From assembly GCA_029378245.1 (NCBI GenBank), contig JARKIF010000022.1, forward strand, positions 310,001-374,000: a stretch of 64,000 bases of DNA, in the 5' to 3' direction. The notes under the pieces were generated by a model. It had not been told where the DNA came from. It saw only the letters and a program-made list of their open reading frames with translations, and ran no database searches. This document shows, piece by piece, positions 46,197 through 56,501 of this stretch. This DNA comes from Roridomyces roridus. Its lineage: Eukaryota; Basidiomycota; Agaricomycetes; Agaricales; Mycenaceae. Numbering within the stretch: position 1 is the first letter of the stretch; each line of letters begins with the position of its first letter. The position numbers and the translations under genes are program-made.

Positions 46197-46456
46197 TGTA
46201 GAAAGTTGGGGGATGTAATTCTATATTCAAGCTAACTACGTCAAGGCTTTTATACCTTTACAGAGAACAATAGAACAAATAATCTACAAAGTAGGAGTCA
46301 TATAGAAAGTAGTAGAACAATAGAGAATAGCAACAAGTGGAGCGACGAAGTGGAGTGTTGCCATAGTTCAGCTATGGCTATGTTCGGGCATGCCTCGGGC
46401 ATGTTCGACAACGGGCTGTGCGCAGCCTCGTGCTCGGTTTGCTCCAACTTCCAACA
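46197..46456 (-). repeat. Copia 3' LTR
   Basis: 260 bp, TG…CA bounded. The polyprotein stop lies just inside it. It appears identical to the partner LTR at 51046-51305. Confidence 0.93.
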
Positions 46457-46463
46457 CTCCCCC

Positions 46464-49400
46464 TCAAACCGAAGTCAGTCCCAGCAATTGGACCAGTGGT
46501 TTGAACTTGAAAGCGGCCAGCGCCTTCGTGAAAATATCCGCCGTCATCTCTGCGGTCGGACGGTAGACAACCTCCAGTTTCCCAGTTTCGATCTGCTCGC
46601 GAATAAAGTGGTAACGAATGTCAATGTGCTTCGTTCGAGCGTGAAATTGACCGAGTTCGGCATGTGCGAGAGCAATGGCCGATTGGTTGTCGTTGTAAAT
46701 GATGAAGGGGAAATTTATGGTTCCAAAGAGTTCGGCCAGAAAATATCTGAACCAGATAGCCTCCTTGGCAGTGTACGTGATTGCAATGTATTCAGCTTCC
46801 GTCGTGGAAAGTGAAACGATCTCTTGTTGTTTGGATGACCAAGATACGGCAGCGCCGTTCAAAATAAATGTGTATCCTGAGATTGCCTTTCTGTTCTCCA
46901 GTGACATCCCGTCGGCATCCGCAAAAATATCCAACCCAAGTGTTGTGTCAGATGAACTGTATCTGAGTGCAAGGGTTCGAGTGCCCTTCAAATATTGGAG
47001 TACGCGCTTGGCGGCGTTCCAATGCGGTAAGCCGGGATTGTCCACAAATTTGGATAAGATGCAGACTGTAAAAGCTAAGTCTGGTCGAGTAGCTGTTGAT
47101 AGCCAGACTAGTCCTCCAACGAGCTCGCGGTACGGAATATTGCGCATGTCCGCGGCGGTGGTTGAGTCGGTAGGACATTGGTCTCGGCTCAGTTGAACAG
47201 TAGGGTCTAGAGGAACGGATACTGTCTTGCAGTCCGTCATGTTGAATTTCGCCAGCAACGAGTCAATGTACGTTGTCTGCGATAATTCCAATGTTCCCTT
47301 CTCGCGATCGCGTTTGACTTCCATCCCGAGTAACCAGCTGATCGGTCCGAGCATGGTAATCTTGAACATCTCGGCGATCTGTTGTTGAATTTCGTCGATG
47401 AATGCTGGTGAGTTCCCAGTAATGGTGCTGTCGTCGATATGAATGGAAAGAAGCGCGATGTCGTTCCCACGAACAACGCGATAGACAGCGTGATCAGAAT
47501 GGAGAGGGTGGATGCCAAGGGTTCCGAGAGAACTCGTAAGTTTCTCATACCACTTGCGGCTCGATTGTTTCAATCCGTAGATTGTACGTTGCAGTCGGAT
47601 CACTTCGTCCAAATTGCCGTTTGAATAATGTGGAGCTTGCTCCATATAAATTTCTTCGTCAGGTGAAAATTCGCCGTTGAGGAATGCCGCCGAGAAATCA
47701 AACACTTTGATGTCCCAGTCGTAACGTGCGGCTATTGCGAGAATGGTGCGTAGAGATGCCATTTTGGCCGTGGGAGAGAAGGTTTCAAAATAATCCACGC
47801 CAGGGACTTGAGTGAACCCTCGAGCAACGAGTCGGGCTTTGTACTTGTCAATTTCGCCGTTGGCTTTGCGTTTGATCCGTAAAGCCCATTTAGATCCGAC
47901 GACGTTCCGGCCAGCCGGACGTCTGACTAATCCATTACCAAATGTACCCGTTCTCTTCATCGCTTCCATCTCTGCATCCATCGCGACCTTGAACTCTGGC
48001 CAGTCGTCTCGCGTCTTTGCCTCCTCGACCGTGGGCGAGTCCGACATACTCCCCATACCAAGATATGCGAATTCCGGCCCTATCTCGTCCAGTAACGAGT
48101 CATCCGTGGCTGCCAGGTGTGCGGCTGCGCGCCTTGTTCTGGTGCCTTCGATGATGTTCTTCGGGTCTATATCGCCACAAATGTCGCGTGGAGCGACCGT
48201 CTTCTGCCGTTGGGGTGTATCTGGGGGTGTTGAAAGCGGTGATTCGCTCGGAGGAATGGGATCGGGGTCTACAGGCTTAGGTGCGTGCTGGATGCTCTGT
48301 GACTCCGTCTTCTGCTGATTATTTCCATTCTCCCCCTCATTCAGCACTCTGTACAACTCGCCTCCACTCCGTTTGACGTCGGGAAACCTCACGCTACGCT
48401 CTACGCGTATGGCGCGCGTGTCGGGGTAGTAGATCCGGTGGCCTTCGATGCTGTCAGGGTCAAACCCTAGCCACCGTCCTTCCCTCGATCGTCCGTCGAG
48501 CTTGCCGTTGTCGTCTACGTGTACGGTGACGTGGCAGCCCCATTCGTGAATGTGTCGGAGGTCGGGCATAGTCTTGTGGAATACCTCGTAAGGTGTCCGT
48601 CCGCCAAGAACTCGTGTCGAGGTACGGTTCTTCAGCCAGACTGCGTGTTTGAGTGCTTCTCCCCATAGGTTCCTCGGCAATTCTGCTGCGTGCAGCATCG
48701 CTCGCACCTTCTCAAGAAGCGTGCGATTCACTCGTTCGGCTACTCCATTGTGCTCGGGAGTGTCGTGTACCGAGTATCGTCTTTGTATGCCCTTCTTCGC
48801 GAGATAGTCATCAAATTCCCCATTCTTGTACTCGCCACCGTTGTCGGAATGCAGAATTTTAATCTTGATTCCGTGCTCCGTGCCCCATCGTGCGTCAACA
48901 TTCTGGAAGGCTTCGAGCGTCTCGTCCTTGCTGTGCATGAGGACAACGACGGTGTAGCGAGAGGCGTCGTCCGTGAACGACGAGTAGTAATGCTTCTTCT
49001 GGGGTGTTGCGAGCGTCGACGGTCCCCACACGTCGGTGTGAACTTCGTTGCCAACCTCGCTCGATATCTCACGAGCCGTAGCTCTTGAAATGGGCTTCCT
49101 AGTCATCTTGCCGTGCAAGCATGACTTACAATCCTCCGTAGAGGTGCGCCCCGTCTCCTCCAATTCAATCCCAGTGACGTTCTTGGCGAGATTCTTCGCC
49201 ACTTCAACAGGAACATGTCCCATGAGCTTATGTAGCTCTTCCGCCGTCGTAACGAGCGGACCAACGTCGGCGAGTTTCGCGTGAACTCCGGATGGTGGTG
49301 CGCGGACAGTGTACAAGCCACGCGTGAGTGGAATGGTGCCGATGCGTCGATGAGTTGGATCGAATATTCGGCATTCCGCGTCCCTAAATTGAACAGCATA

Positions 49401-50816
49401 GCCGGCTCTTGTGATGCGTCCGATGGAGATTAGGGTGACGCCTAGGTCGGGTACGTACAATACGTCCCGCAATAAGACTCTGGTCGTTTTGTTCCGTCCG
49501 TCCGGAACTTCAACATGCATATCCCCCGTCCCAAGTGCGTGTAGCATCCTGTTGCCCGCGGCGACAATATCGCGTGGCTGGACTGAGCGGAAATTTTGCA
49601 GTCTTTCTCTTGACGCCGTCATGTGTTGGCTGGCGCCGGAGTCGTATATTTCGAGTTCTGAGGTCGGGTTGGTGGTGACGGTTGCGGCGATGAGGTCGTT
49701 CGAGGTAAGTGACGCAGTTCTAGTTGACTCGTCCTGTGGTTGTTCGCTACCTCGCGGCTCGGCATCTGCACTCGACGTCGTGGTCTCCGGCAGAGCCAAA
49801 CTGTCGTAACAGCCGCCCTCCATCTCCGACGCGTCGTTCTCATGTCCATCAAATTCGTCAAAGTTCAAGTCCACCTCCAATTCCCGCCGGAACGCAACCC
49901 AGGCCGCCTCCAATTCGTCGGTCCTGGCAACGTTCGCTCGATGTCTGTTTTTCTGATGAGGGCTCTGTCCCTCTCTTCCACCTCCCTTCGCCCAGCATTC
50001 TTTGGAGACGTGTCCCCTCTTGTGGCAGTTGAAACATTCGACCATCGGCTTCTTGAACTTGGACGCAAATTTGTGGTTGTTGCCGCCTCCGTAGAACGCG
50101 GCTTCTTTCTCGCCCTTCGATGTAGGTCTCGCAGCTTTGCGATCGGCCTCATCACTGATCCCTTGTAGAACAGTGTCGGGATCGAGAGTCTTGCCAAGAA
50201 GCGTGGCGGCGCCCGTGAGCGCCGATAGATATGTTTCGTATGATGCGGGTAGGGAGCCCAGGACGATAGCGACAAAATTATCGTCTCCGGGATCGGCGGC
50301 CATAGCGATGAGGTCCGCCCGAATCGTTTGCAGTTTGTTGAGGTGAGCTTTGACGTCTCCCCCTTCTGCACAACGTTCGTCTTGAAGTTTACGGCGTAAG
50401 TCGACCGTAACCATCTTCGACTTCTTCTCAAATTCGTCCTTCACCCTCATCCACATTGCCCTAGCATTTGCTGCATCCTTCACCTTCAAGAATAGCAAGT
50501 CAGGAAGAACAGAGGCAAGACCTTGTTTGATGATGGCCTGCTCAGATTTCCAGACACGCCGACGTGCGAAGTAGGCATTCATAGCTGACGTTTCCGCCGT
50601 CGTTGGTGCTGCAGCGTCAGCAACGGTCGGGGCTGATGGTTCCGCCGCCGTGCCCAAGGGTGTATCCTCGAAGTGGTCGCTGAGTCCCGCCGCGTCCAGC
50701 GCGAAGAGAAAACGATCACGGAAGAAGACCCAATTTGTTCCGTCGGCCTTGCAACCAGGGAGCTTCGTGAAGTATTCGCCTAGTTTCGCCGTCGAGGACA
50801 GTGTGTTGGTAGACAT
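46464..50816 (-). CDS. Copia Gag-Pol polyprotein
   Basis: A 1450-aa open frame starts at ATG 50816 (MSTNTLSSTAKLGEYF). Order: UBN2-type Gag; zinc knuckle CFNCHKRGHVSKEC; protease with YDSGASQHMT; GAG-pre-integrase HKLMGHVPVEV … CKSCLHGK; integrase core with HTDVWGP, LHSDNGGEYKN and a GVAERVNRTL helix; reverse transcriptase (DYFETFSPTAKMASLR, FLNGE, YGLKQSSRKWYE, catalytic HIDD in SIHIDDSTI instead of the usual YVDD); and RNase H (ADADG, SLSTTEAEYIA, KHIDIRYHFIRE). The integrase-before-RT order defines copia. Length and motifs are complete and no frameshift is seen. The His-for-Tyr change in the RT box is worth noting but the two aspartates are kept. Confidence 0.96.
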   Translation of the reverse strand: MSTNTLSSTAKLGEYFTKLPGCKADGTNWVFFRDRFLFALDAAGLSDHFEDTPLGTAAEPSAPTVADAAAPTTAETSAMNAYFARRRVWKSEQAIIKQGLASVLPDLLFLKVKDAANARAMWMRVKDEFEKKSKMVTVDLRRKLQDERCAEGGDVKAHLNKLQTIRADLIAMAADPGDDNFVAIVLGSLPASYETYLSALTGAATLLGKTLDPDTVLQGISDEADRKAARPTSKGEKEAAFYGGGNNHKFASKFKKPMVECFNCHKRGHVSKECWAKGGGREGQSPHQKNRHRANVARTDELEAAWVAFRRELEVDLNFDEFDGHENDASEMEGGCYDSLALPETTTSSADAEPRGSEQPQDESTRTASLTSNDLIAATVTTNPTSELEIYDSGASQHMTASRERLQNFRSVQPRDIVAAGNRMLHALGTGDMHVEVPDGRNKTTRVLLRDVLYVPDLGVTLISIGRITRAGYAVQFRDAECRIFDPTHRRIGTIPLTRGLYTVRAPPSGVHAKLADVGPLVTTAEELHKLMGHVPVEVAKNLAKNVTGIELEETGRTSTEDCKSCLHGKMTRKPISRATAREISSEVGNEVHTDVWGPSTLATPQKKHYYSSFTDDASRYTVVVLMHSKDETLEAFQNVDARWGTEHGIKIKILHSDNGGEYKNGEFDDYLAKKGIQRRYSVHDTPEHNGVAERVNRTLLEKVRAMLHAAELPRNLWGEALKHAVWLKNRTSTRVLGGRTPYEVFHKTMPDLRHIHEWGCHVTVHVDDNGKLDGRSREGRWLGFDPDSIEGHRIYYPDTRAIRVERSVRFPDVKRSGGELYRVLNEGENGNNQQKTESQSIQHAPKPVDPDPIPPSESPLSTPPDTPQRQKTVAPRDICGDIDPKNIIEGTRTRRAAAHLAATDDSLLDEIGPEFAYLGMGSMSDSPTVEEAKTRDDWPEFKVAMDAEMEAMKRTGTFGNGLVRRPAGRNVVGSKWALRIKRKANGEIDKYKARLVARGFTQVPGVDYFETFSPTAKMASLRTILAIAARYDWDIKVFDFSAAFLNGEFSPDEEIYMEQAPHYSNGNLDEVIRLQRTIYGLKQSSRKWYEKLTSSLGTLGIHPLHSDHAVYRVVRGNDIALLSIHIDDSTITGNSPAFIDEIQQQIAEMFKITMLGPISWLLGMEVKRDREKGTLELSQTTYIDSLLAKFNMTDCKTVSVPLDPTVQLSRDQCPTDSTTAADMRNIPYRELVGGLVWLSTATRPDLAFTVCILSKFVDNPGLPHWNAAKRVLQYLKGTRTLALRYSSSDTTLGLDIFADADGMSLENRKAISGYTFILNGAAVSWSSKQQEIVSLSTTEAEYIAITYTAKEAIWFRYFLAELFGTINFPFIIYNDNQSAIALAHAELGQFHARTKHIDIRYHFIREQIETGKLEVVYRPTAEMTADIFTKALAAFKFKPLVQLLGLTSV

Positions 50817-51045
50817 GATGAGGTAAGGTCACAGAGAGTCAAGATTCAAGTAAGCACAGATACGTATATCTGTAAAACAAATGTGAGTGATTTAAAATTG
50901 GTTCGTAAACCCTATAAGCTTGATGTCGTCGAGTCCAGCTCGAGTCAATATGCGCTAGATCCTGAAAGTCAGTAGTTAGCCTTGAACGGTTCAGGCTGAT
51001 GAGGATGGTTCAGGCACGAGGTATCAGCGTCGGGGGCCAATAACC

Positions 51046-51305
51046 TGTAGAAAGTTGGGGGATGTAATTCTATATTCAAGCTAACTACGTCAAGGCTTTT
51101 ATACCTTTACAGAGAACAATAGAACAAATAATCTACAAAGTAGGAGTCATATAGAAAGTAGTAGAACAATAGAGAATAGCAACAAGTGGAGCGACGAAGT
51201 GGAGTGTTGCCATAGTTCAGCTATGGCTATGTTCGGGCATGCCTCGGGCATGTTCGACAACGGGCTGTGCGCAGCCTCGTGCTCGGTTTGCTCCAACTTC
51301 CAACA
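51046..51305 (-). repeat. Copia 5' LTR
   Basis: 260 bp, TG…CA bounded, identical by eye to 46197-46456. Transcription of the element should start here and run on the minus strand. The region 50817-51045 between it and the Gag ATG is the leader with the primer site. Confidence 0.93.
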
Positions 51306-51888
51306 AAGACGGGTCCCGTACGAATCTCATCAAAGTGCTCACATTTGAACTGTGAAAACTATCTTGCATTGTTGTAGTGCTCTCTATACATATTGCCAAT
51401 GTCAATACATCTTATTCTGGTGAGCCACCCAAGAGTTCACCACTGTTGACGATGATTTGATGTACATTTGGGGTCAGATGTCCCATCAATCAGCCGATAA
51501 GAGGCTGATAGTGCCCTCGGATCCAAAGCACACTGTCAACACCTGCTTGCGCCGGTCTTCCCACCACCGGCTCAACGGATTCCGGTCAAAAATACCTCTG
51601 ATCCGACCATCACGGATGCCAACCCGTAGACGGCCCGTCAATCTGTGAGATTGACGGGACGGACGGCAGTGTTGCCGTCCCGTACCCGTCCCGTATATTT
51701 TTTCGGGGAAGGGCCCGACGGGTACGGGTACCTACCCGTGTACGGACGGCCGTCAAACGGGTTGACACGGGTACGGTGTGCATCCCTAGTAGTACGTGTC
51801 GTGCCACCCTCAGCTCCTCCAGCTGCGCCACCCCACTTCGATCCTCAGAGCGAGCGAAGAGCGACCCCCACAGCCCACTCCGGTGCAC

Positions 51889-52884
51889 GCAACAAAAAAG
51901 GTGATGTGATCATCATCCAGCGAGGACCAGCGTGCGCGTCTCAGTCATCTGGTGGCATGTCGGTCCTCGGAGATTCCAATGCGCTGGCAAGCTCGTAGGT
52001 GCGTAGGTGCGACATGCGTCGATGCTTGAATGCGAGGGTTTGTCGAAAGCTGGCTCCGGAATGTTGCAAGGTGAGGTTGTGAATCGCAGAGATTGTGGTG
52101 GAATGGAGAAGGTGTGTTTGTTTGTTTCCTGTTTGTGTACTCTATTGCATCAGTAAAACGGCCGGTTTGTCTTTGGCGTCTTTGGCGTCTTTGCCAAGAC
52201 CGCCAAAGACAAATTTCCGCCAAAGACATGTGTCTTGGGGATGCCAGGTCCACTTTGCTTTGACAAGACAGATTGTCTTGTCAAAGACCGATTGCGGCTT
52301 ATCCAGGACAGCACATCCTTTCAAGAGACACCAATCTTAATTCAAAGAGGTACATTTTAGAGAGACAAACTTCATTCAATTTTACCTACAATACACATTA
52401 TCTAAGTACAGGATGGATGAAGCGTGCAGCGGGGACTTGGATCAGATGAGGGTAAGGAAGTAGAGTAGGGACGAGAGGAGTTATGCAGGAGAGGAGTGGA
52501 TGTAAGGAGTGGGCCACGAAGCTTGAAATTTTGGATTGATCGATTGATTGATGCGAAAAGCACGTGATCTCATAGGGCTCTGAGAGCTTTGAAATGTCAC
52601 GAAAATGTTCATAGCCCTCTGCAGAGGGGTCTCAAAGGGCTATGAGCTCATAGGGCTTTGCCCTTTGGGCGAACACTGAAATCAAACATCTTTGAAATCT
52701 AGCCGCAAGTAGGGAACGGCACGAGAGAACCCGCGGGTATCCCCAGGCCTACCCGCAGGTTTACGATTCCTGCCCTGATTAGGAATCGTTCTTTTTAAAC
52801 CGGGGCCTCAGGGGCATCAAACTTCGATCCCCGATATCCATTTGGAAGCGCTTCCGCGGCACTCCCGCTAGCTCTGCAAAGTTC
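51889..52884. other. Gene-poor stretch with small palindromes
   Basis: There is no gene. A hairpin CTTTGACAAGACA-GAT-TGTCTTGTCAAAG lies at 52258-52286, and the TTTGTCTTTGGCG…CGCCAAAGACAAA inverted pair lies at 52168-52213. Together they suggest a small foldback element. The rest is unremarkable. Confidence 0.5.
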
Positions 52885-54940
52885 TAGGGTGTGGTTTTTA
52901 ACTCTGGTTAATTAACCAGTTAATAAACCGGTGTTTATAAACCCGGTTTATAAATGTTTGGAGGAAAAGGTCAGTTTATAATTCCAATTACATAATACAG
53001 CCGGCGCAAAGTGAATCTTTTCGTAGTCTATCCAGACCAAGTATGGGATAGAATTGCATGAACATTGCCACCAAACTTATGTGTGCATCATATGGCGGAC
53101 CAAATGAGGTTTGATCCAGGCCTGATCACAGTTTTATGTGCCTGTGAATGGGCACAGTGACTACTGAGCGCTGATTTCCAACTGATCTCATACAGGATAA
53201 GGTTTGAATGTACCCAGGGGAAATACAGGAGGGGGTGGGTGAGTGCTGGGGTGAAAAATTCATCTCTGAGGCCATTTTCGAGGCCTTTTGAGGCCTGGTT
53301 TATTAACCAGTTTATAAACACCCCGGTTTGCAAACCAGGTTTATAAACTGGTTTTTAATGGTCCGGGAATTATTGCTGTTTTCCCAAAAGTTGGGACAAC
53401 CTGATCCGTGATCATTTTTTTTTTGATTTCAAGTCACCCGGCCGATCTGGCCATATCTCGCTGAATTCTGCACAGAGTTCCTTCGTTTGATCGCCGAAAA
53501 TCATGTTTTCCACCATTCTTATTTATCATGTACCCGGTTTGAATATATTTGGGGTTCTCGGAATACTCGGATCCGCCGGATCGGCGATTTTTGGCGTAAC
53601 CACAAGGTCGTTTCTGGCAATTCCTATGAAGCCAATATGTTTCTAACTACCCTAGGTACCCTCCCATCCAATTTCACGATTTTACGAGCCCGGGTGCCTG
53701 TGCTAGAGCCCGCCGAACATCACCCCCATCTCCGTGATGTGATGGGTGGATCACCGCTCCGAGATCCGCAATTGACGTGGCACTCCATCTTCTCTTTCCA
53801 GGTCCTCCTCATCGATAGCGACGTGGTGGCGACGTGGACGCCTGCTGGAGCGCTGAAGTCCAAGGGACGCGCCTCTGCCGCGGAGCAGCCTCCATCTTGC
53901 CTCCATCCACATCAATCACACTTCAGGCCACGGCCCGCCGTCCGCAGTTTCCTCTCACCGCGCATCCGCGCTGGCCATCGTCAAATTTCGCCACACAGCC
54001 TCAGGCAGCTGGAGCTTTAGGAGCCACGGTCTGGCAACGGAGAGTTCCGAGCTGCACGGCGGCAGAAGTCTTGAGATTCGTGTACGAGGTGCGTCTGACC
54101 GACCACCGTCCCTGTGTCCCAGCTCATCCTCTACCCAGCTGCTGACCGCGCCCTGGGCAGCCCGCGGCCCTGTGTATGACGTAGCAGTCCTATTGTATCT
54201 CCTCGTGATCCAATATCATGCCCATTGTTCGCGCCGCGGTCCAAGACATCCAGTCAACCAATTCACATCCTGGTACCTCGACTCTGACCTTTCTGCTGCT
54301 TCTCCGCGGCTCTCCGTGGCCGTACAACTCTTTTACGCGACTGAGCGCTCGGTCTTGGCCTCGTTCGACGTGCTGCGAGTCGATTCTTGTGTCGGGACCA
54401 ATGCAGCGACCAAGCGCGGCAACTGCCAGCGCTGGCGGGTTGTCCCTCTCTGTTAAGATGCTCCGGGGTGTGCTCATTTCGCTGGTGCTTTCCGATGGAC
54501 GCCAGGACCGTCCCGCCCTTCCAGAGGGTTCCGTTTCGGTCAAACCTCAGTACAATCTGAGATCACGTCGCATCATCGCTGGTCAGCGCGCTCTGGCGCA
54601 CGCAACTCGCCTCCTAAAGTCGTGAAATTGCGGGGGAGGGTAGCTAGGGTACATGGCAATATACCCTGGGCATCAGAAACCCAAAGTACCATCGCGCAAC
54701 GACGCTACAAATCACGCCGCCCGCCGTGGCCAGTATTCCACATACCTCAAATATATTCAAGCTGATTACATGAAAAATAAGAGCGATGGAAAACATGATT
54801 TTACAAGGTTAAACCAAGTGAGTCCGTGCAGGATTGCGTGAGATACAGAGGATTTTACACAGGGCATCAAGTCAACAAAAAATGATCGCGGATCAGGTTG
54901 TCCCAACTTTTGTGAAAACAGCAATAAAAACCACACCCTA
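52885..54940. mobile_element. hAT-like MITE (TAGGGTGTGG ends), interrupted
   Basis: The left end TAGGGTGTGGTTTTTAACTC starts at 52885 and the right end AAAAACCACACCCTA stops at 54940. The outer element's own DNA (52885-53372 plus 54927-54940, about 0.5 kb) is an inverted relative of the MITE at 20026-20401, sharing GGTTAATTAACC, TTTATAAAC and GGTTTGCAAACC words. A second element sits inside its right end. Flanking CTGCAAAG/CTGCAAAC words hint at a target duplication but are offset by three bases on the left. Confidence 0.8.
53373..54924. mobile_element. 1.55-kb element with ~200-bp inverted repeats, TA target
   Basis: The ends are TTGCTGTTTTCCCAAAAGTT and its inverse. Similarity continues about 200 bp inward (GGGACAACCTGATCC, TGATCATTTTTT, AAAATCATGTTTTCCA, TTGAATATATTTG on both arms). 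TA flanks it on both sides (53371-53372, 54925-54926); removing it plus one TA gives exactly the sequence seen in the related MITE at 20040. A TA duplication suggests a Tc1/mariner-like or similar mobiliser. The largest frame (53487-54020, 177 codons) resembles no transposase. Confidence 0.85.
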
Positions 54941-55743
54941 CTGCAAACTACCCCCGCAGGATACGGGTACGCCGTTCGGCTAGTACCTGCGCACAGATTT
55001 TTCGAACCTCGAACCTCAGGTTCGGTGCAGGTTCGACCCCTCCTCTCGAACTGCACCGCGGGTCCGGTCCGGGGCTCGAACATGTTCGGTGGGGTTCAGA
55101 ACCGAACACCGGCATCACTAGTTGCATGTGTTTGGTCTGATAGGCGCGTGATACGCTCCGGCGCTCCTTTTACTCGTTTTCTTCAACGCCACAAGATTGG
55201 ATTTCGAGACGGTGGACGCAGTGATGGGGAGTGCGAGCCTGAACGTGAAATCAGCGTCATCACTTCGTTTCCCGACGCCGTGAGCAGTTCATCCAACTTC
55301 AGACGCTGGGAACGACGGAAAATGCTGCACAGTATTAAATTTTTGTCATATTTGACCAAACCTTGCCTGCATCCCAATATGCGCTCTGTGAGGAAGTTCA
55401 GTCACGTCTGAAAGCTGTCGGAGTACAGAACTTTGTGCGGCCTTGTCCAAGACTTGACTTTGGGTTCAACAAAAATGGCGAGGATAATTAGGCAGCCTTT
55501 TTAGAGACTCGTGGACGGCGCAGGGTTGCAAGTCTTCAGACCCTATTAGAAGAGAAGTGGTTCAGAATTGAAGACGACTAGAGAGCGGCGGGTTTCAACG
55601 GTTGGCCGTAAGTACTTTATCTTCCTTATCAGCTGGTTATCGGCCCTGTTGACGTGGGAACTTGATCAAATGCCGTTGTCATACCGATTTTGGCCTCGTC
55701 GCTTGACCTCCACATTGACGTCGTCCGTCTCGTCCCCGAGACC
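54941..55743. other. Gene-poor stretch
   Basis: 54955-55120 has many GGTTCG/CGAACC words and ends CACCGGCATCACTAG, which resembles another hAT-type terminus, but I cannot find its partner. 55123-55155 repeats a 33-bp phrase found at 40142-40174. No gene is recognised. Confidence 0.35.
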
Positions 55744-56501
55744 ATGTTCATCCTCCTCAGCGGCCCCGCCTCCTTTTCATCGGCGGTGGCCACGCTCCCT
55801 GAGCCCCCCACGTGGCTCCACGTGCTACGCCTCCCGCTCGCCCTCCTCGCTTCTCTCATCCTCCTCCTCATCGCTCGCCATCTCATCTCCCGCCCCACTC
55901 TCCCAATCGCCCTCTCAGTCCAGCCAAAACTCATCGACGTCAAGACCTGTCAGCCACTCCCCGCGACCGAGGTACCTGCCTCCAGTGGCTCTGCCTCCCG
56001 CTTCCGGTGGCTCCCGTGGCTATCCCGATCGAAGGAGATGACCACGATCAAGGCAGCCACACCACGACCAGTCACCGCCACGCTGCCACTGCCCACACCG
56101 CAAGGCCGCGCACCCTCGCGTGCAGGCCCCGTCCGCCGCCCCGAGCCCGCACTCGCTCCGCACACTCAAGTCGATGTCGAGGCGCCCCTCCCTGCGCTGT
56201 TTGACTGCCAGACGCCTGTGTCGATGGCCAAGATAATCATGAGTCGGCATGTGCGTCCTTTTTCTTTGTTGCCTCTCCCTTCCCTTCCCTTCGCTCGTCC
56301 GCGTCATCCCTCCCTGGTATGGCGTATGTATGTCGTATCTCTGTTCCGCTCCACTCTGTTGCGGAGCCGGCGCAGTTTTTTTTGCTGCTTGAGGAGATCG
56401 TCCGCGTGTACTGTCTCGCAGGTTTCGTCATGGGAAATTCTTTTGGCGTCGGGATCCAGGCCCCGTCGGCCCACTCGTCTTGCTATCCCTTCTCCCTCTA
56501 A
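55744..56501 (+). CDS. Single-span membrane protein, hypothetical
   Basis: ATG 55744 opens MFILLSGPASFSSAVATLPE, followed by a strong transmembrane helix (LRLPLALLASLILLLIARHL) and a Pro/Arg/Thr-rich soluble part (TPRPVTATLPLPTPQGRAPS) ending near SMAKIIMSRH. A 125-nt GT-AG intron could join in phase to FLLLEEIVRVYCLAGFVMGN and a stop at 56501. GC-rich third positions support coding. No family is recognised and the second exon is uncertain. Confidence 0.4.

Larger units (their letters stand above)
46197..51305 (-). mobile_element. Ty1/copia LTR retrotransposon, full length
   Basis: LTRs lie at 46197-46456 and 51046-51305, each 260 bp, TGTAGAAAG…TTCCAACA, identical as far as I can read. The target duplication is AAGAC (46192-46196 and 51306-51310). 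On the coding (minus) strand, the 3' LTR is preceded by a polypurine tract GAGGGGGAG. The 5' LTR is followed by GGTTATTGGCCCCCGACG, which resembles the half-tRNA-iMet primer site used by copia elements. The single polyprotein frame is intact. All signs point to a very recent, possibly active insertion. Confidence 0.95.
46044..51788. mobile_element. hAT-like element containing a copia insertion
   Basis: Ends: TAGGGATGAACACCG (left) and CGGTGTGCATCCCTA (right), 14 of 15 matching as inverted repeats. The target duplication GTAGTACG flanks it exactly (46036-46043 and 51789-51796). The element's own DNA is 46044-46196 plus 51306-51788, about 0.64 kb, rich in GACGGG words and non-coding. It is therefore a non-autonomous hAT-type element. 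Confidence 0.9.
45683..51888 (-). pseudogene. Host gene split by a nested transposon insertion
   Basis: On the minus strand, QLEELRVARHVLL (51840-51797 and the target duplication) continues in the same frame into VAGSWQYSQHHVGNLEALFL at 46035 and below, if the element 46044-51788 and one GTAGTACG copy are left out. The frame then runs through IINQLREHGGPYANEKCRHE and FYVVEVVQLPSGVRNWV to a stop at 45683. I do not recognise the family. The uninterrupted reading across the empty site shows that a coding exon was hit. The 5' part upstream of 51888 is unresolved. Confidence 0.6.

Noticed and set aside
53487..54020. 177-codon open frame inside the TA-flanked element, considered as a transposase
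   Set aside because: No DDE/DDD spacing, zinc finger or helix-turn-helix; its first part lies in the inverted repeat arm.
52711..55120. A larger hAT-like element from TAGGGAACGGCAC to CACCGGCATCACTA
   Set aside because: The two ends are only loosely similar and the flanking 8-mers (GCCGCAAG, GTTGCATG) match at five of eight positions.
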